The notes under the pieces were generated by a model that worked only from the letters and a program-made list of their open reading frames with translations, had not been told where the DNA came from and ran no database searches. From Roseovarius sp. 217 (lineage in GTDB: Bacteria > Pseudomonadota > Alphaproteobacteria > Rhodobacterales > Rhodobacteraceae), in contig NZ_CH902584.1 in assembly GCF_000152845.1 (NCBI RefSeq), positions 3,513,562 through 3,577,561 of the forward strand: a stretch of 64,000 bases of DNA. Direction: 5' to 3'. The translations under genes were made by a program, and so were the position numbers. Shown here one piece after another: positions 45,542-54,183 of this stretch (positions within the stretch are counted from its first letter, which is position 1; each line of letters begins with the position of its first letter).

Positions 45542-46543
45542 ATGAAATTCCTGACCGCTGCCGTATCGGCACTGGCCCTGACCGTTGGCGCAGGCGCTGC
45601 CATGGCCGCCTGCGAAGACGGCGAAATCGTCGTCAAGTTCAGCCACGTCACCAATACCGACAAACACCCCAAGGGCATCGCCGCCTCCTTGCTGCAAACC
45701 CGCGTCAACGAGGAAATGAACGGCAAGATGTGCATGGAGGTGTTCCCCAACTCGACCCTCTATGACGATGACAAGGTGCTCGAGGCGATGTTGCAGGGCG
45801 ATGTGCAACTGGCCGCCCCCTCGCTCTCGAAATTCGAGAAGTTCACCAAGCAATTCCGCCTCTTCGACCTGCCCTTCCTCTTCACCGATGTCGCCGCAGT
45901 CGACCGCTTCCAAGGCTCCGAGGCCGGTCAGGCGATGCTCGACTCGATGCAGCGCCGTGGTCTTCAGGGTCTCGCCTATTGGCACAATGGCATGAAGCAG
46001 ATGTCGGCCAACAAGCCGCTGCTCGAACCCTCGGATGCCAATGGCCTCAAGTTCCGCGTGCAATCCTCCGACGTGCTCGTGGCTCAAATGGAAGCTATCG
46101 GCGGCAGCCCGCAGAAAATGGCCTTCTCCGAGGTTTACGGCGCGCTCCAGCAGGGCGTGGTTGATGGGCAGGAAAACACCTGGTCCAACATCTATGGGCA
46201 AAAGTTCTTCGAGGTGCAGGACGGCACCACCGAGACCAACCACGGCATCATCGACTATCTCGTCGTGGCCAGCGTCGACTTCCTCGACAGCCTCGATGCC
46301 GAAACCCGCGACCAGTTCCTGACCATCGTCAACGAAGTGACCGAACTGCGCAACGCCGAATCCACCAAGGTCGATGAAGACGCCAAACAGGCCATCATCG
46401 ACGCCGGCGGCGTGGTGCGTGAACTGACCCCGGAACAGCGTGCCAAGTGGGTCGAAGCGATGAACCCCGTCTGGGACCAGTTCAAGGAAGACGTGGGCCA
46501 GGACAACATCGACGCCGCCGTTGCCTCGAACGAAAGCTCCTGA
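45542..46543 (+). CDS. dctP: TRAP transporter C4-dicarboxylate-binding protein DctP
   Basis: A 333-aa periplasmic substrate-binding protein with signal peptide (MKFLTAAVSALALTVG, cleavage around AMAA). Mature features of the DctP family include VVKFSHVTNTDKHPKGIAA near the start, FRVQSSDVLVAQMEAIGG with the substrate-carboxylate Arg and YGALQQGVVDGQENTW. RBS GGAGGAG precedes ATG 45542. The DctBD pair upstream supports C4-dicarboxylates as substrate. Confidence 0.94.
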   Translation: MKFLTAAVSALALTVGAGAAMAACEDGEIVVKFSHVTNTDKHPKGIAASLLQTRVNEEMNGKMCMEVFPNSTLYDDDKVLEAMLQGDVQLAAPSLSKFEKFTKQFRLFDLPFLFTDVAAVDRFQGSEAGQAMLDSMQRRGLQGLAYWHNGMKQMSANKPLLEPSDANGLKFRVQSSDVLVAQMEAIGGSPQKMAFSEVYGALQQGVVDGQENTWSNIYGQKFFEVQDGTTETNHGIIDYLVVASVDFLDSLDAETRDQFLTIVNEVTELRNAESTKVDEDAKQAIIDAGGVVRELTPEQRAKWVEAMNPVWDQFKEDVGQDNIDAAVASNESS

Positions 46544-46561
46544 TCCGGCTTTAAACGGTGC

Positions 46562-46621
46562 GGCCCGCCATCGTATTGGCGGGCCATTGGTGCATCGGGC
46601 GGGTTTCTCTATCACCCGCCC
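46562..46621 (+). promoter_or_regulatory. Two hairpins between dctP and dctQ
   Basis: GGCCCGCCA/TGGCGGGCC (46562-46585, 9-bp stem, 6-nt loop) and GGGCGGGT/ACCCGCCC (46597-46621, 8-bp stem, 9-nt loop) follow the dctP stop. They could protect dctP mRNA or partially terminate, giving more binding protein than DctQM. Confidence 0.6.
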
Positions 46622-46665
46622 GACTTGCAACCCGCGACACACTCACAAAATTTGGGAATGGGACG

Positions 46666-47346
46666 ATGCAGCACAAGACTGGGCTTATCGACCATATCGA
46701 GGAGACGGTGATTGCCGCGCTCCTGGGGGTGATGACATTGCTGACCTTCGCCAATGTTGTCGCTCGATATGTGTTCAACGTGAATATCCTCTGGGCACTC
46801 GAACTGACCGTATTCATGTTCGGTTGGCTCGTCCTCTTGGGCGCCTCCTATGCGGTCAAGAAACATGCGCATCTGGGCGTCGATGCCGTGATCAACCTGC
46901 TCTCGGTCCCCGCGCGGCGGATCGTGGGGCTGGTTGCGGTCGTGGCCTGCCTCTTCTTCTCTCTGCTGCTGCTCAAGGGGTGCTATGACTATTGGGCGGT
47001 CTTCGCCGACCTGCCTCCCACCTCCGGGCGCTGGGTTCCCACCGGCTTTGACACCACCGCCCGCTCCCAGAGCTTTTACGAGGTGCAGGATGTGCCCATG
47101 CTGGCCGTCTTCCGCTTTCTCGAAGACCTGATCAACTACGGCGACTCCTACGAAAAACTGCCCAAGGTGATCCCGTATCTCGTTCTGCCGCTCTCGGCTT
47201 TCCTGCTCGTCCTGCGCTTCACACAGGTCGCCATTGCCATCTGGACCGGCAAGATCGACCGCCTGATTGCCAGCCACGAGGTCGAAGACGAGATCGAAGA
47301 ACTCCGCGCCGCCCAGGCGCGTAACGCCGATGGAGGGCAAAACTGA
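46666..47346 (+). CDS. dctQ: TRAP transporter small permease DctQ
   Basis: A 226-aa membrane protein with four segments typical of DctQ. The N-terminal motif is LLTFANVVARYVFNVNILWALE, split across the first and second segments. It partners with DctM and receives substrate from DctP. An insertion (SGRWVPTGFDTTARSQ) between segments is longer than in many DctQ. ATG 46666; TGATG overlap with dctM. Confidence 0.92.
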   Translation: MQHKTGLIDHIEETVIAALLGVMTLLTFANVVARYVFNVNILWALELTVFMFGWLVLLGASYAVKKHAHLGVDAVINLLSVPARRIVGLVAVVACLFFSLLLLKGCYDYWAVFADLPPTSGRWVPTGFDTTARSQSFYEVQDVPMLAVFRFLEDLINYGDSYEKLPKVIPYLVLPLSAFLLVLRFTQVAIAIWTGKIDRLIASHEVEDEIEELRAAQARNADGGQN

Positions 47347-48740
47347 TGGATGTCGCTCTGCTCTTCACCATGGTCGTCGGCCTGATGCTGATCGGCGTGC
47401 CAATCGCCGTCTCGCTCGGTCTCAGTTCCACGCTCTTCATGCTGCTCTATTCCGACACGTCTCTGGCCTCGATTGCAGGCACACTGCTCAACGCCTTCGT
47501 CGGTCATTACACCCTGCTCGCGATCCCGTTCTTCGTTCTGGCTTCCTCCTTCATGTCCACCGGCGGCGTGGCGCAACGCATCATCCGCTTTGCCATCGCC
47601 TGCGTCGGCCACCTGCCCGGCGGCCTCGCCATCGCCGGCGTGTTGGCCTGCATGATGTTCGCCGCGCTCTCGGGTTCCTCGCCCGCCACCGTGGTCGCGA
47701 TCGGCACAATCGTGATCGCCGCCATGCGCCAAATGGGCTATACCAAGGAATTCGCCGCCGGTGTGATCTGTAACGCGGGCACGCTTGGCATCCTGATCCC
47801 GCCCTCCATCGTCATGGTTGTCTACGCCAGCGCCACCGATGTCTCGGTGGGCCGGATGTTCCTCGCGGGCGTCCTGCCGGGTCTTCTGGCGGGGTCGATG
47901 CTGATGATCACCATCTATGTCATCGCCAAGGTCAAGAACATGCCACAGGGCGAATGGCGCGGCTGGCGTGAAATCTTTGACAGCTTCCGCGAGGCGGCCT
48001 GGGGTCTCTTGCTGATCGCGATCATCATGGTGGGGATCTACGGCATCCCCGGCATCACCGGCGCGATCTTCACCCCGACCGAGGCGGCGGCGGTGGCCGC
48101 AGTCTACGCCTTCTTGGTCGCCAGCTTCATCTACCGCGACATGGGGCCGCTGGCGCGCGGTGACGGTCAGGCACCGCTGGCGCTCTACCAACGCCCCACA
48201 GCGCTCCTCACCGCCTTCTTCCACCGCGACACCCGCAAGACGCTGCTTGATGCGGGCAAGCTCACCGTGATGCTCATGTTCGTGATCGCCAACGCGCTCA
48301 TCCTCAAACATGTGTTGACCGAGGAACAGATCCCCCAGCACATCGCCAACGCCATGCTCGGCGCAGGTCTGGGGCCGGTGACCTTCCTCATCGTGGTCAA
48401 CGTGATCCTGCTCATCGGCGGGCAGTTCATGGAACCGTCGGGCCTTCTGGTGATCGTCGCCCCGCTTGTGTTCCCCATCGCTCTGGAACTCGGGATTGAC
48501 CCTATTCACCTTGGCATCATCATGGTGGTGAACATGGAGATCGGCATGATCACCCCTCCGGTCGGCCTCAACCTCTTCGTGACCTCCGGCGTGGCAGGCA
48601 TGCCGATGATGGCGGTGGTGCGCGCCGCCCTGCCCTTCCTCGCCGTGCTCTTCGTGTTCCTGATCATCATCACCTATGTGCCCTGGATCTCGACCGTCCT
48701 GCCCAACGCGGTCATGGGTCCAGAGACCATCATCAAATAG
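47346..48740 (+). CDS. dctM: TRAP transporter large permease DctM
   Basis: A 464-aa integral membrane protein with about 12-13 segments of the DctM family. Motifs include GSSPATVVAIG and GTLGILIPPSIVMVVYA, and the substrate/sodium-site motif TPPVGLNLF near the C-terminus. It catalyses sodium-driven uptake with DctP and DctQ. It ends before a strong terminator. Confidence 0.94.
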   Translation: MDVALLFTMVVGLMLIGVPIAVSLGLSSTLFMLLYSDTSLASIAGTLLNAFVGHYTLLAIPFFVLASSFMSTGGVAQRIIRFAIACVGHLPGGLAIAGVLACMMFAALSGSSPATVVAIGTIVIAAMRQMGYTKEFAAGVICNAGTLGILIPPSIVMVVYASATDVSVGRMFLAGVLPGLLAGSMLMITIYVIAKVKNMPQGEWRGWREIFDSFREAAWGLLLIAIIMVGIYGIPGITGAIFTPTEAAAVAAVYAFLVASFIYRDMGPLARGDGQAPLALYQRPTALLTAFFHRDTRKTLLDAGKLTVMLMFVIANALILKHVLTEEQIPQHIANAMLGAGLGPVTFLIVVNVILLIGGQFMEPSGLLVIVAPLVFPIALELGIDPIHLGIIMVVNMEIGMITPPVGLNLFVTSGVAGMPMMAVVRAALPFLAVLFVFLIIITYVPWISTVLPNAVMGPETIIK

Positions 48741-48772
48741 GCACACCAAGGACGGACCAACCGTCCCCCTGA

Positions 48773-48802
48773 CCACGCAGGCCCCGGCTTGCGTGGTTTT
48801 TT
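48773..48802 (+). terminator. Rho-independent terminator of dctPQM
   Basis: CCACGCA pairs with TGCGTGG, with an inner GCC/GGC, followed directly by TTTTTT. It lies 32 nt after the dctM stop. Confidence 0.9.
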
Positions 48803-48933
48803 CATGCCCCTTCGCCGGTGCGGTTTGAAAGCAGATCACACCACGCTACCTGACCCCCGGGCACGGGATTTCCTTTACCCCGCCACATTTCGGCGTTACC
48901 CAAAGACCCCGGACCCCGACAGGAGAGACGCGC

Positions 48934-49437
48934 GTGACTTCAGACACCCTCAGCGTTGAGCGCGACGCCTTTCTCGCCGCCATGCGACAGGTGGCAGCGA
49001 CCGTCACCGTCGTGACCACGGACGGGGTGGCAGGCCTCGCGGGGGCCACGGTCAGCGCCTTTTCCTCGCTGTCCGCCGATCCGCCTTCGGTCCTGATCTG
49101 CCTGCGCTCCGACAGCCGGATCGCGCGCAGCGTCATCGAGAATGCGGCCTTCTGCGTCAATGTCCTGTCCGAGGATGCGGTCGAAGTGGCGCGTGCCTTT
49201 GCCGGACCGTCGCCCGACAATCCCGCTGAGCGCTTTCTCGGCCTCAACTACACGCCCCGGCCCGAAGGCCCGGTGCTGCCGCGCGCCACCGCCTTCTCCT
49301 GCCGGCTCACGGATCGCATCACCCATGGCAGCCATGCCATCTGCATCGGCACCGTCACGGCCCTCACCAACGCCGGACAAAAGCCACTCACCTATCTCAG
49401 CGGCGATTACCACATCGTGCGCCCACACGGACTCTAA
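48934..49437 (+). CDS. Flavin reductase family protein
   Basis: A 167-aa FMN-binding split-barrel protein of the flavin reductase-like group. Core motifs are VTVVTTDGVAGLAGATVSAF and SVLICLRSDSRIA, with C-terminal TYLSGDYHIV. Members reduce FMN for two-component monooxygenases; no partner is adjacent. The start is GTG 48934 with AGGAGAG upstream. Confidence 0.88.
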   Translation: MTSDTLSVERDAFLAAMRQVAATVTVVTTDGVAGLAGATVSAFSSLSADPPSVLICLRSDSRIARSVIENAAFCVNVLSEDAVEVARAFAGPSPDNPAERFLGLNYTPRPEGPVLPRATAFSCRLTDRITHGSHAICIGTVTALTNAGQKPLTYLSGDYHIVRPHGL

Positions 49438-49447
49438 GGCGGCCCCG

Positions 49448-49466
49448 CTTTTCTTGGTCAAAATAC
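49448..49466 (+). repeat. Copy 3 of a dispersed 19-20 bp intergenic motif
   Basis: CTTTTCTTGGTCAAAATAC lies 10 nt after the flavin reductase stop and matches the motif at 4801 and 15566 with one base deleted. Confidence 0.6.
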
Positions 49467-49549
49467 TCAAATCCGCCGCTGGCCAAAGCGCACGCGCCCT
49501 GCCATATCTGCGCCGACCTCAGCCACCGACCGCAGACAAGGAGCCGCCC

Positions 49550-50422
49550 ATGACCCGCATCATCACCGCCCTCAGCGAGATTTCCGCCAATTATGACGCG
49601 CTCTTTGTCGATCTTTGGGGCTGCGTGCATGACGGCGTGCGCGCCCTGCCGGATGCTGTCGCCGCCCTTCAATCCTACCGTGCAGACGGCGGCACCGTGG
49701 TGCTCGTCACCAACTCGCCCCGCGCGCGCGGCGGCGTCGAAAAACAACTCGATGGCTTCGGCGTGCCCCGCGACGCCTGGGATACCATCGCCACTTCCGG
49801 CGACAGCGCCCGTGCTGCGATGTTTCAGGGCGTGGTCGGCGAAAAGGTCTGGTTCGTCGGTCAACCGTTCGATGGTCGCTTTTTCGATCCGCTGCATTTG
49901 ATCGAAAACCCCGTGCCCATCACCCGCGTCCCCTTGGAAGACGCCGAGGGCATCGTCTGCATCGGCCCGTTCGATCCCTTGGCGGACCCCAGCGATCTGC
50001 GCCCCCAGTTCCTCTATGCCAAGCAGATGGGCCTGAAACTCCTCTGCGCCAATCCCGATATCGTGGTGGATCGTGGCGAGGTGCGGGAATGGTGTGCGGG
50101 CGCTCTGGCCCGGCTCTATACCGAAATGGGCGGTGAGAGCCTCTATTTCGGCAAACCGCATCCTCCCATCTATGACCTCGCCCGCCGCCGCCTTTTGGCC
50201 CTTGGCCGCGATGTCGAGAACGCCCGCATCCTCGCAATCGGCGACGGGGTTCATACCGATGTGGCCGGTGCGATGGGTGAGGATATCGATTCTCTCTTCA
50301 TCTCCGGCGGCTTGGCCGCGACAGAGACCAAAACGTCGCACCAACCGGATGAATCAGCGTTAAACGATTATCTTGCAAAGGAAAAATCCTCACCCACCTT
50401 CACAATCGGATTCTTGCGCTGA
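49550..50422 (+). CDS. HAD-superfamily hydrolase, TIGR01459 type
   Basis: A 290-aa HAD phosphatase of the class IIA group. Motif I is FVDLWGCVHDG, motif II VLVTNSPRARG and the last motif AIGDGVHTDVAGAM. The family is restricted to alphaproteobacteria and close groups, with unknown physiological substrate. ATG 49550 has GGAG upstream; the longer frame from 49142 is a shadow of the reductase gene. Confidence 0.9.
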   Translation: MTRIITALSEISANYDALFVDLWGCVHDGVRALPDAVAALQSYRADGGTVVLVTNSPRARGGVEKQLDGFGVPRDAWDTIATSGDSARAAMFQGVVGEKVWFVGQPFDGRFFDPLHLIENPVPITRVPLEDAEGIVCIGPFDPLADPSDLRPQFLYAKQMGLKLLCANPDIVVDRGEVREWCAGALARLYTEMGGESLYFGKPHPPIYDLARRRLLALGRDVENARILAIGDGVHTDVAGAMGEDIDSLFISGGLAATETKTSHQPDESALNDYLAKEKSSPTFTIGFLR

Positions 50423-50432
50423 GAGAAAACAC

Positions 50433-50461
50433 TTGATCTTTCTGCATCCGCAAAGTAATTA
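50433..50461 (+). promoter_or_regulatory. Possible sigma-70 promoter for the MaoC gene
   Basis: TTGATC and TAATTA are separated by 17 nt in the only AT-rich stretch before the MaoC gene, about 60 nt from its start. Confidence 0.35.
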
Positions 50462-50522
50462 AATTCCAACTTGAGGCGAAATACAGCCTGATAATTACGC
50501 ACCAAACCTGTTGGAGGGGCGA

Positions 50523-50966
50523 ATGTTGGACAACATGCCGCGCGGCACGATCTGTATCGAAGACATCGAAATGGGCATGACCCGCCATCTGCGCAAGGTC
50601 GTGACCGACCGCGACATCGAGCTGTTCGCCGAGGTTTCGACCGACCGCAACCCAGTGCATCTCGATGACGCCTATGCACAGGATACGATTTTCGAGGGGC
50701 GCATCGCGCATGGCATGCTGACCGCTGGCCTCATCTCTGCGGTGATCGGCGAGCAATTGCCCGGACACGGCACCGTCTACATGGGCCAAACCCTCAAATT
50801 TCTCGCCCCCGTGCGCCCCGGCGACATGGTCCATGCAGAGGTCGAGGTGATCGGCATCGACCACGGCAAACGCCGGGTGCAACTCGATTGCCGCTGTCTG
50901 GTGAATGGCAAAAAGGTGTTGATCGGCGAAGCCACGGTTCTCGCCCCCTCGCGCAAGTTCGACTGA
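50523..50966 (+). CDS. MaoC/PaaZ-type (R)-enoyl-CoA hydratase
   Basis: A 147-aa hotdog-fold hydratase. The hydratase-2 motif is clear: FAEVSTDRNPVHLDDAYAQ with catalytic Asp/His, then GRIAHGMLTAG. Members hydrate trans-2-enoyl-CoA. GGAGGGGCG precedes ATG 50523. No neighbouring beta-oxidation or PHA gene gives the pathway. Confidence 0.9.
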   Translation: MLDNMPRGTICIEDIEMGMTRHLRKVVTDRDIELFAEVSTDRNPVHLDDAYAQDTIFEGRIAHGMLTAGLISAVIGEQLPGHGTVYMGQTLKFLAPVRPGDMVHAEVEVIGIDHGKRRVQLDCRCLVNGKKVLIGEATVLAPSRKFD

Positions 50967-51069
50967 GGCTGTCAGCCAATTTCGACGCGAGGATAGCGAA
51001 CGGCCTAAAGCCGAACTTTGCCCCAATCTCAAAAGCGCGGAATCAAGGCGCGGCACGCGCCGCCGCGCA

Positions 51070-51101
51070 GCGCCCGTCCGCCCCACCGGGCGGGCGCTTT
51101 T
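51070..51101 (+). terminator. Terminator within a 379-bp spacer
   Basis: GCGCCCGTCCG pairs with CGGGCGGGCGC (one T-G wobble) followed by TTTT. The rest of the spacer (50967-51345) between the MaoC and glycosyltransferase genes shows no credible coding frame or other structure I can name. Confidence 0.8.
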
Positions 51102-51345
51102 GCATCGTGGTAGTTGCTTGATAACGCGGAAGTATTTGGCGAGCATTAAGTGCTAGCTAGATAGGTAACAGCGCCCACCCGGCGGACGGGCACCGCGCGG
51201 CTCATCGCATGGGGCCAATGTCAGCAACTGGCCAGTGTCGAGCACTCCACCCAATCATAACCCACTATTTGTGCGCAAAACACGTCAAATCCCTAAACAC
51301 ACCTGAGCCCTTGCGGCGGGCGCGCGGCTTGCGCATTCTGCGCGC

Positions 51346-52314
51346 ATGAACGCAGCACCCACCTGGGGCGTGGTCGCCACGATCAAGGCCCCCACCCAAG
51401 ACATCCTCAATTTCGCCGCCCATCATCTCGATCTGGGTGCCCACCGCGTGCATGTCTATCTTGACGACCCCGACCCAGAGGCCGAAGCCGCCCTGCGCGC
51501 GCATCCTAAATGCCGTGTGATACTCTGCGATGACGGGTACTGGCGCAGACGCTCCCGCACTGGGCGACCAGAGAAACATCAACCGCGCCAAAGCGTCAAC
51601 GCCACGCATTGCCTCAACAAGCGACCACAGGTCGATTGGCTCGCCCATATCGACGTCGACGAATTTCTCTGGTCGGACAGTCCCCTGTTTGGTCACTTGG
51701 CGCAGCTCTCCCCCGATACGTTCAGCGCTCGCGTGCGCCCGGTCGAGGCACTTGCCCCCGATCCGTACGCTGAAGCCGCACAAACGTACGGGTGGTTCAA
51801 ATCCTGCGCCCTGTCTCAGACCGAACGCCGCAGCCAGACCAATGCCATCTATCCCACCTTTGGCCCCTATCTGAATGGCGGCTTCATGAGCCATGTCGCG
51901 GGCAAGGTCTTTGTCAGAACGGGTCTGCCAGAAACAAGCATTCGCATCCATAATGCATTTAAAAACAAGCTTATGGACGGTGATGCTAAGGAACTACATG
52001 AAGTTTTGCTTTGCCATTTGCACGCCGCAACGTGGGAGCATTGGCACGCCGCGTATCGCTACCGACTCAACCACGGCTCCTACCGCGCCGACCTCAAGCC
52101 CGCACCACAGTCTGACGGCTATGCCTTTAATATGCATGAGTTTTTTCAAATGCTAGAGGCCGATGGCGGTGACTTGGCCCTCCGTCGCTTCTTCACCGAA
52201 GTCTGCACCGCCACCCCAGATCTGCGCCATCGACTTGAGGCATTTGGACACCTGCACCCCATCAATCTCGACCTCGACACCAAACGCGCGCGCCACTTTC
52301 CAAACCATGCGTAA
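51346..52314 (+). CDS. Glycosyltransferase family 2-like protein
   Basis: A 322-aa protein with the GT2-like start VVATIKAPTQDILNFAAHHL and the acidic metal-binding segment LAHIDVDEFLW. The length and the wide-spaced WHAAYRYR region fit the Glyco_tranf_2_4 family. Donor and acceptor are unknown; no polysaccharide cluster surrounds it. The ATG at 51346 lacks a strong RBS. Confidence 0.8.
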   Translation: MNAAPTWGVVATIKAPTQDILNFAAHHLDLGAHRVHVYLDDPDPEAEAALRAHPKCRVILCDDGYWRRRSRTGRPEKHQPRQSVNATHCLNKRPQVDWLAHIDVDEFLWSDSPLFGHLAQLSPDTFSARVRPVEALAPDPYAEAAQTYGWFKSCALSQTERRSQTNAIYPTFGPYLNGGFMSHVAGKVFVRTGLPETSIRIHNAFKNKLMDGDAKELHEVLLCHLHAATWEHWHAAYRYRLNHGSYRADLKPAPQSDGYAFNMHEFFQMLEADGGDLALRRFFTEVCTATPDLRHRLEAFGHLHPINLDLDTKRARHFPNHA

Positions 52315-52511
52315 GTGTTTCCAATGAAAGCATAATCTTCGGGTTGAACCCCGGTATTGTTGCCAAGAAAATGCGATGCATTGACGCTGGCGCCGATCTC
52401 AGGTAAGTGCTGCGCAGCGGGTCATCCATGTGGAGAACCACAGGCCCATGAGGGGCCCGAACCCGCGCCAGACGTACGGGCCAGGATTGTGTCCGTAAAC
52501 CACGGATACAC

Positions 52512-54059
52512 ATGACAAAATTTTCTGATCTGAACCTGAATCCCAAGGTCCTTAAAGCCATAGAAGAGGCTGGTTACGAGACCCCGACGCCCATTCAGGC
52601 CGAAGCCATCCCCCACGCGCTGCAAGGCCGCGACGTCCTAGGGATCGCCCAAACCGGCACCGGCAAAACTGCCAGCTTCACGCTGCCGATGCTGTCACTG
52701 CTGTCCCGCGGCCGCGCCCGCGCCCGGATGCCACGCAGTCTGGTTCTGTGCCCGACACGCGAACTCGCAGCCCAGGTAGCTGAGAATTTTGATACATATT
52801 CCAAGCACTTAAAGCTGACAAAGGCGCTGCTCATCGGCGGTGTCAGCTTCAAGGAACAGGACAAACTGATCGACAAGGGCGTGGATGTTCTGATTGCGAC
52901 GCCGGGCCGCCTGCTCGATCATTTCGAGCGTGGCAAGCTCTTGCTGACCGGTGTTCAAATCATGGTCGTAGACGAGGCCGACCGCATGCTCGACATGGGT
53001 TTTATCCCTGATATTGAACGGATTTTCAGCCTCACCCCCTTCACACGTCAGACACTTTTCTTTTCGGCCACGATGGCGCCTGAGATCGAGCGCATCACCA
53101 ATACCTTCCTGTCAAACCCCGCCCGCGTCGAGGTTGCTCGACAGGCCACCGCGTCCGAGACCATCGAACAGGGCGTGGTCATGTTCAAGCCCACACGCCG
53201 CGAGAACGCAGATAGCGAAAAGCGCAGGCTTCTGCGCGCATTGATCGACCGTGAAGGCGAGGCCTGTAGCAATGCAATCATCTTCTGCAACCGCAAGGTT
53301 GATGTAGATGTGGTCTCTAAGTCCTTGATAAAGTACGGTTATGACGCAGCCCCCATTCACGGCGATCTGGAACAGAGCCAACGCACACGCACCCTAGACG
53401 GCTTCCGTGCTGGCACCTTGCGTTTTCTCATTGCGTCGGATGTCGCCGCGCGTGGACTCGATGTCCCCGCCGTCAGCCATGTTTTCAACTTTGACGTGCC
53501 CAGCCATGCCGAAGACTACGTTCACCGCATCGGCCGCACCGGCCGCGCCGGTCGCGCCGGCAAGGCATTGATGATCTGTAACCCGCGCGACGAAAAGAAC
53601 CTCGCAGGCGTTGAGGCCTTGCTTCAAAAGGAAATTCCCCGGGTTGAGAGCCCCATTACCTTGGGCGCACCGACAACCAACGCAGAGCCTCCGCAAGGCA
53701 GTGACGAACGCCCCGTCAAGCCCCGCCGTTCGCGTACTGCGAGCCGCAGCAGAGGAAAGTCCGACAACGCCCCCCTGCCCGTGCAAAATCCTACAGAGCC
53801 TGTCGCGGAAGTGATGGCTGTCAAACCCGAGCAGCGCACGACAAGCTCCGAGCGATCTGCTCCTCGCCAAGAGAGTCAACCCGAACGTTCACAAGAACGC
53901 CAGAGCGAGCGCCCGCAAGAGCGAGGCCAGCGGCAAGGCGGTGGGAACAGCGGTGGCCGCGGACGGCAGGATCAAGCTGGTGGCCCGCGTGTTGTGGGCT
54001 TGGGGGATCACCTGCCTAGCTTCATCGCACTCAGTTTCGATGAGCGGCGCGCAAGCTAA
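52512..54059 (+). CDS. DEAD-box RNA helicase, RhlE-like
   Basis: A 515-aa ATP-dependent helicase. Motifs: Q motif (TPIQAEAIP), Walker A AQTGTGKT (46-53), DEAD box VVDEADRMLDMG, SAT motif FFSATM, HRIGRTGRAG. The C-terminal ~130 residues are low-complexity, rich in Gln, Glu, Arg and Gly (RQESQPERSQER), and may bind RNA. Overlaps nothing; 197 bp before it show no gene. Confidence 0.93.
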   Translation: MTKFSDLNLNPKVLKAIEEAGYETPTPIQAEAIPHALQGRDVLGIAQTGTGKTASFTLPMLSLLSRGRARARMPRSLVLCPTRELAAQVAENFDTYSKHLKLTKALLIGGVSFKEQDKLIDKGVDVLIATPGRLLDHFERGKLLLTGVQIMVVDEADRMLDMGFIPDIERIFSLTPFTRQTLFFSATMAPEIERITNTFLSNPARVEVARQATASETIEQGVVMFKPTRRENADSEKRRLLRALIDREGEACSNAIIFCNRKVDVDVVSKSLIKYGYDAAPIHGDLEQSQRTRTLDGFRAGTLRFLIASDVAARGLDVPAVSHVFNFDVPSHAEDYVHRIGRTGRAGRAGKALMICNPRDEKNLAGVEALLQKEIPRVESPITLGAPTTNAEPPQGSDERPVKPRRSRTASRSRGKSDNAPLPVQNPTEPVAEVMAVKPEQRTTSSERSAPRQESQPERSQERQSERPQERGQRQGGGNSGGRGRQDQAGGPRVVGLGDHLPSFIALSFDERRAS

Positions 54060-54088
54060 CCTGCTAATATTAAAATATTTTTCATCGG

Positions 54089-54117
54089 CACAGGTGGCCC
54101 GTCAGGCCCCACCTGTG
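54089..54117. terminator. Hairpin between helicase gene and histidine kinase gene
   Basis: CACAGGTGG and CCACCTGTG form a 9-bp stem with an 11-nt loop between the convergent genes. There is no U-run on the plus side; it could serve both directions. Confidence 0.55.
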
Positions 54118-54183
54118 TTGTGGATGGTCTGCATCCAGTTTGATTCCCTTCAGAAAAAAACTACGATACGTTCCGATTTCGCA

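Noticed and set aside
47148..48839. 563-residue minus frame full of His/Asp/Gly
   Set aside because: Mirror of dctM; low-complexity composition typical of antisense frames.
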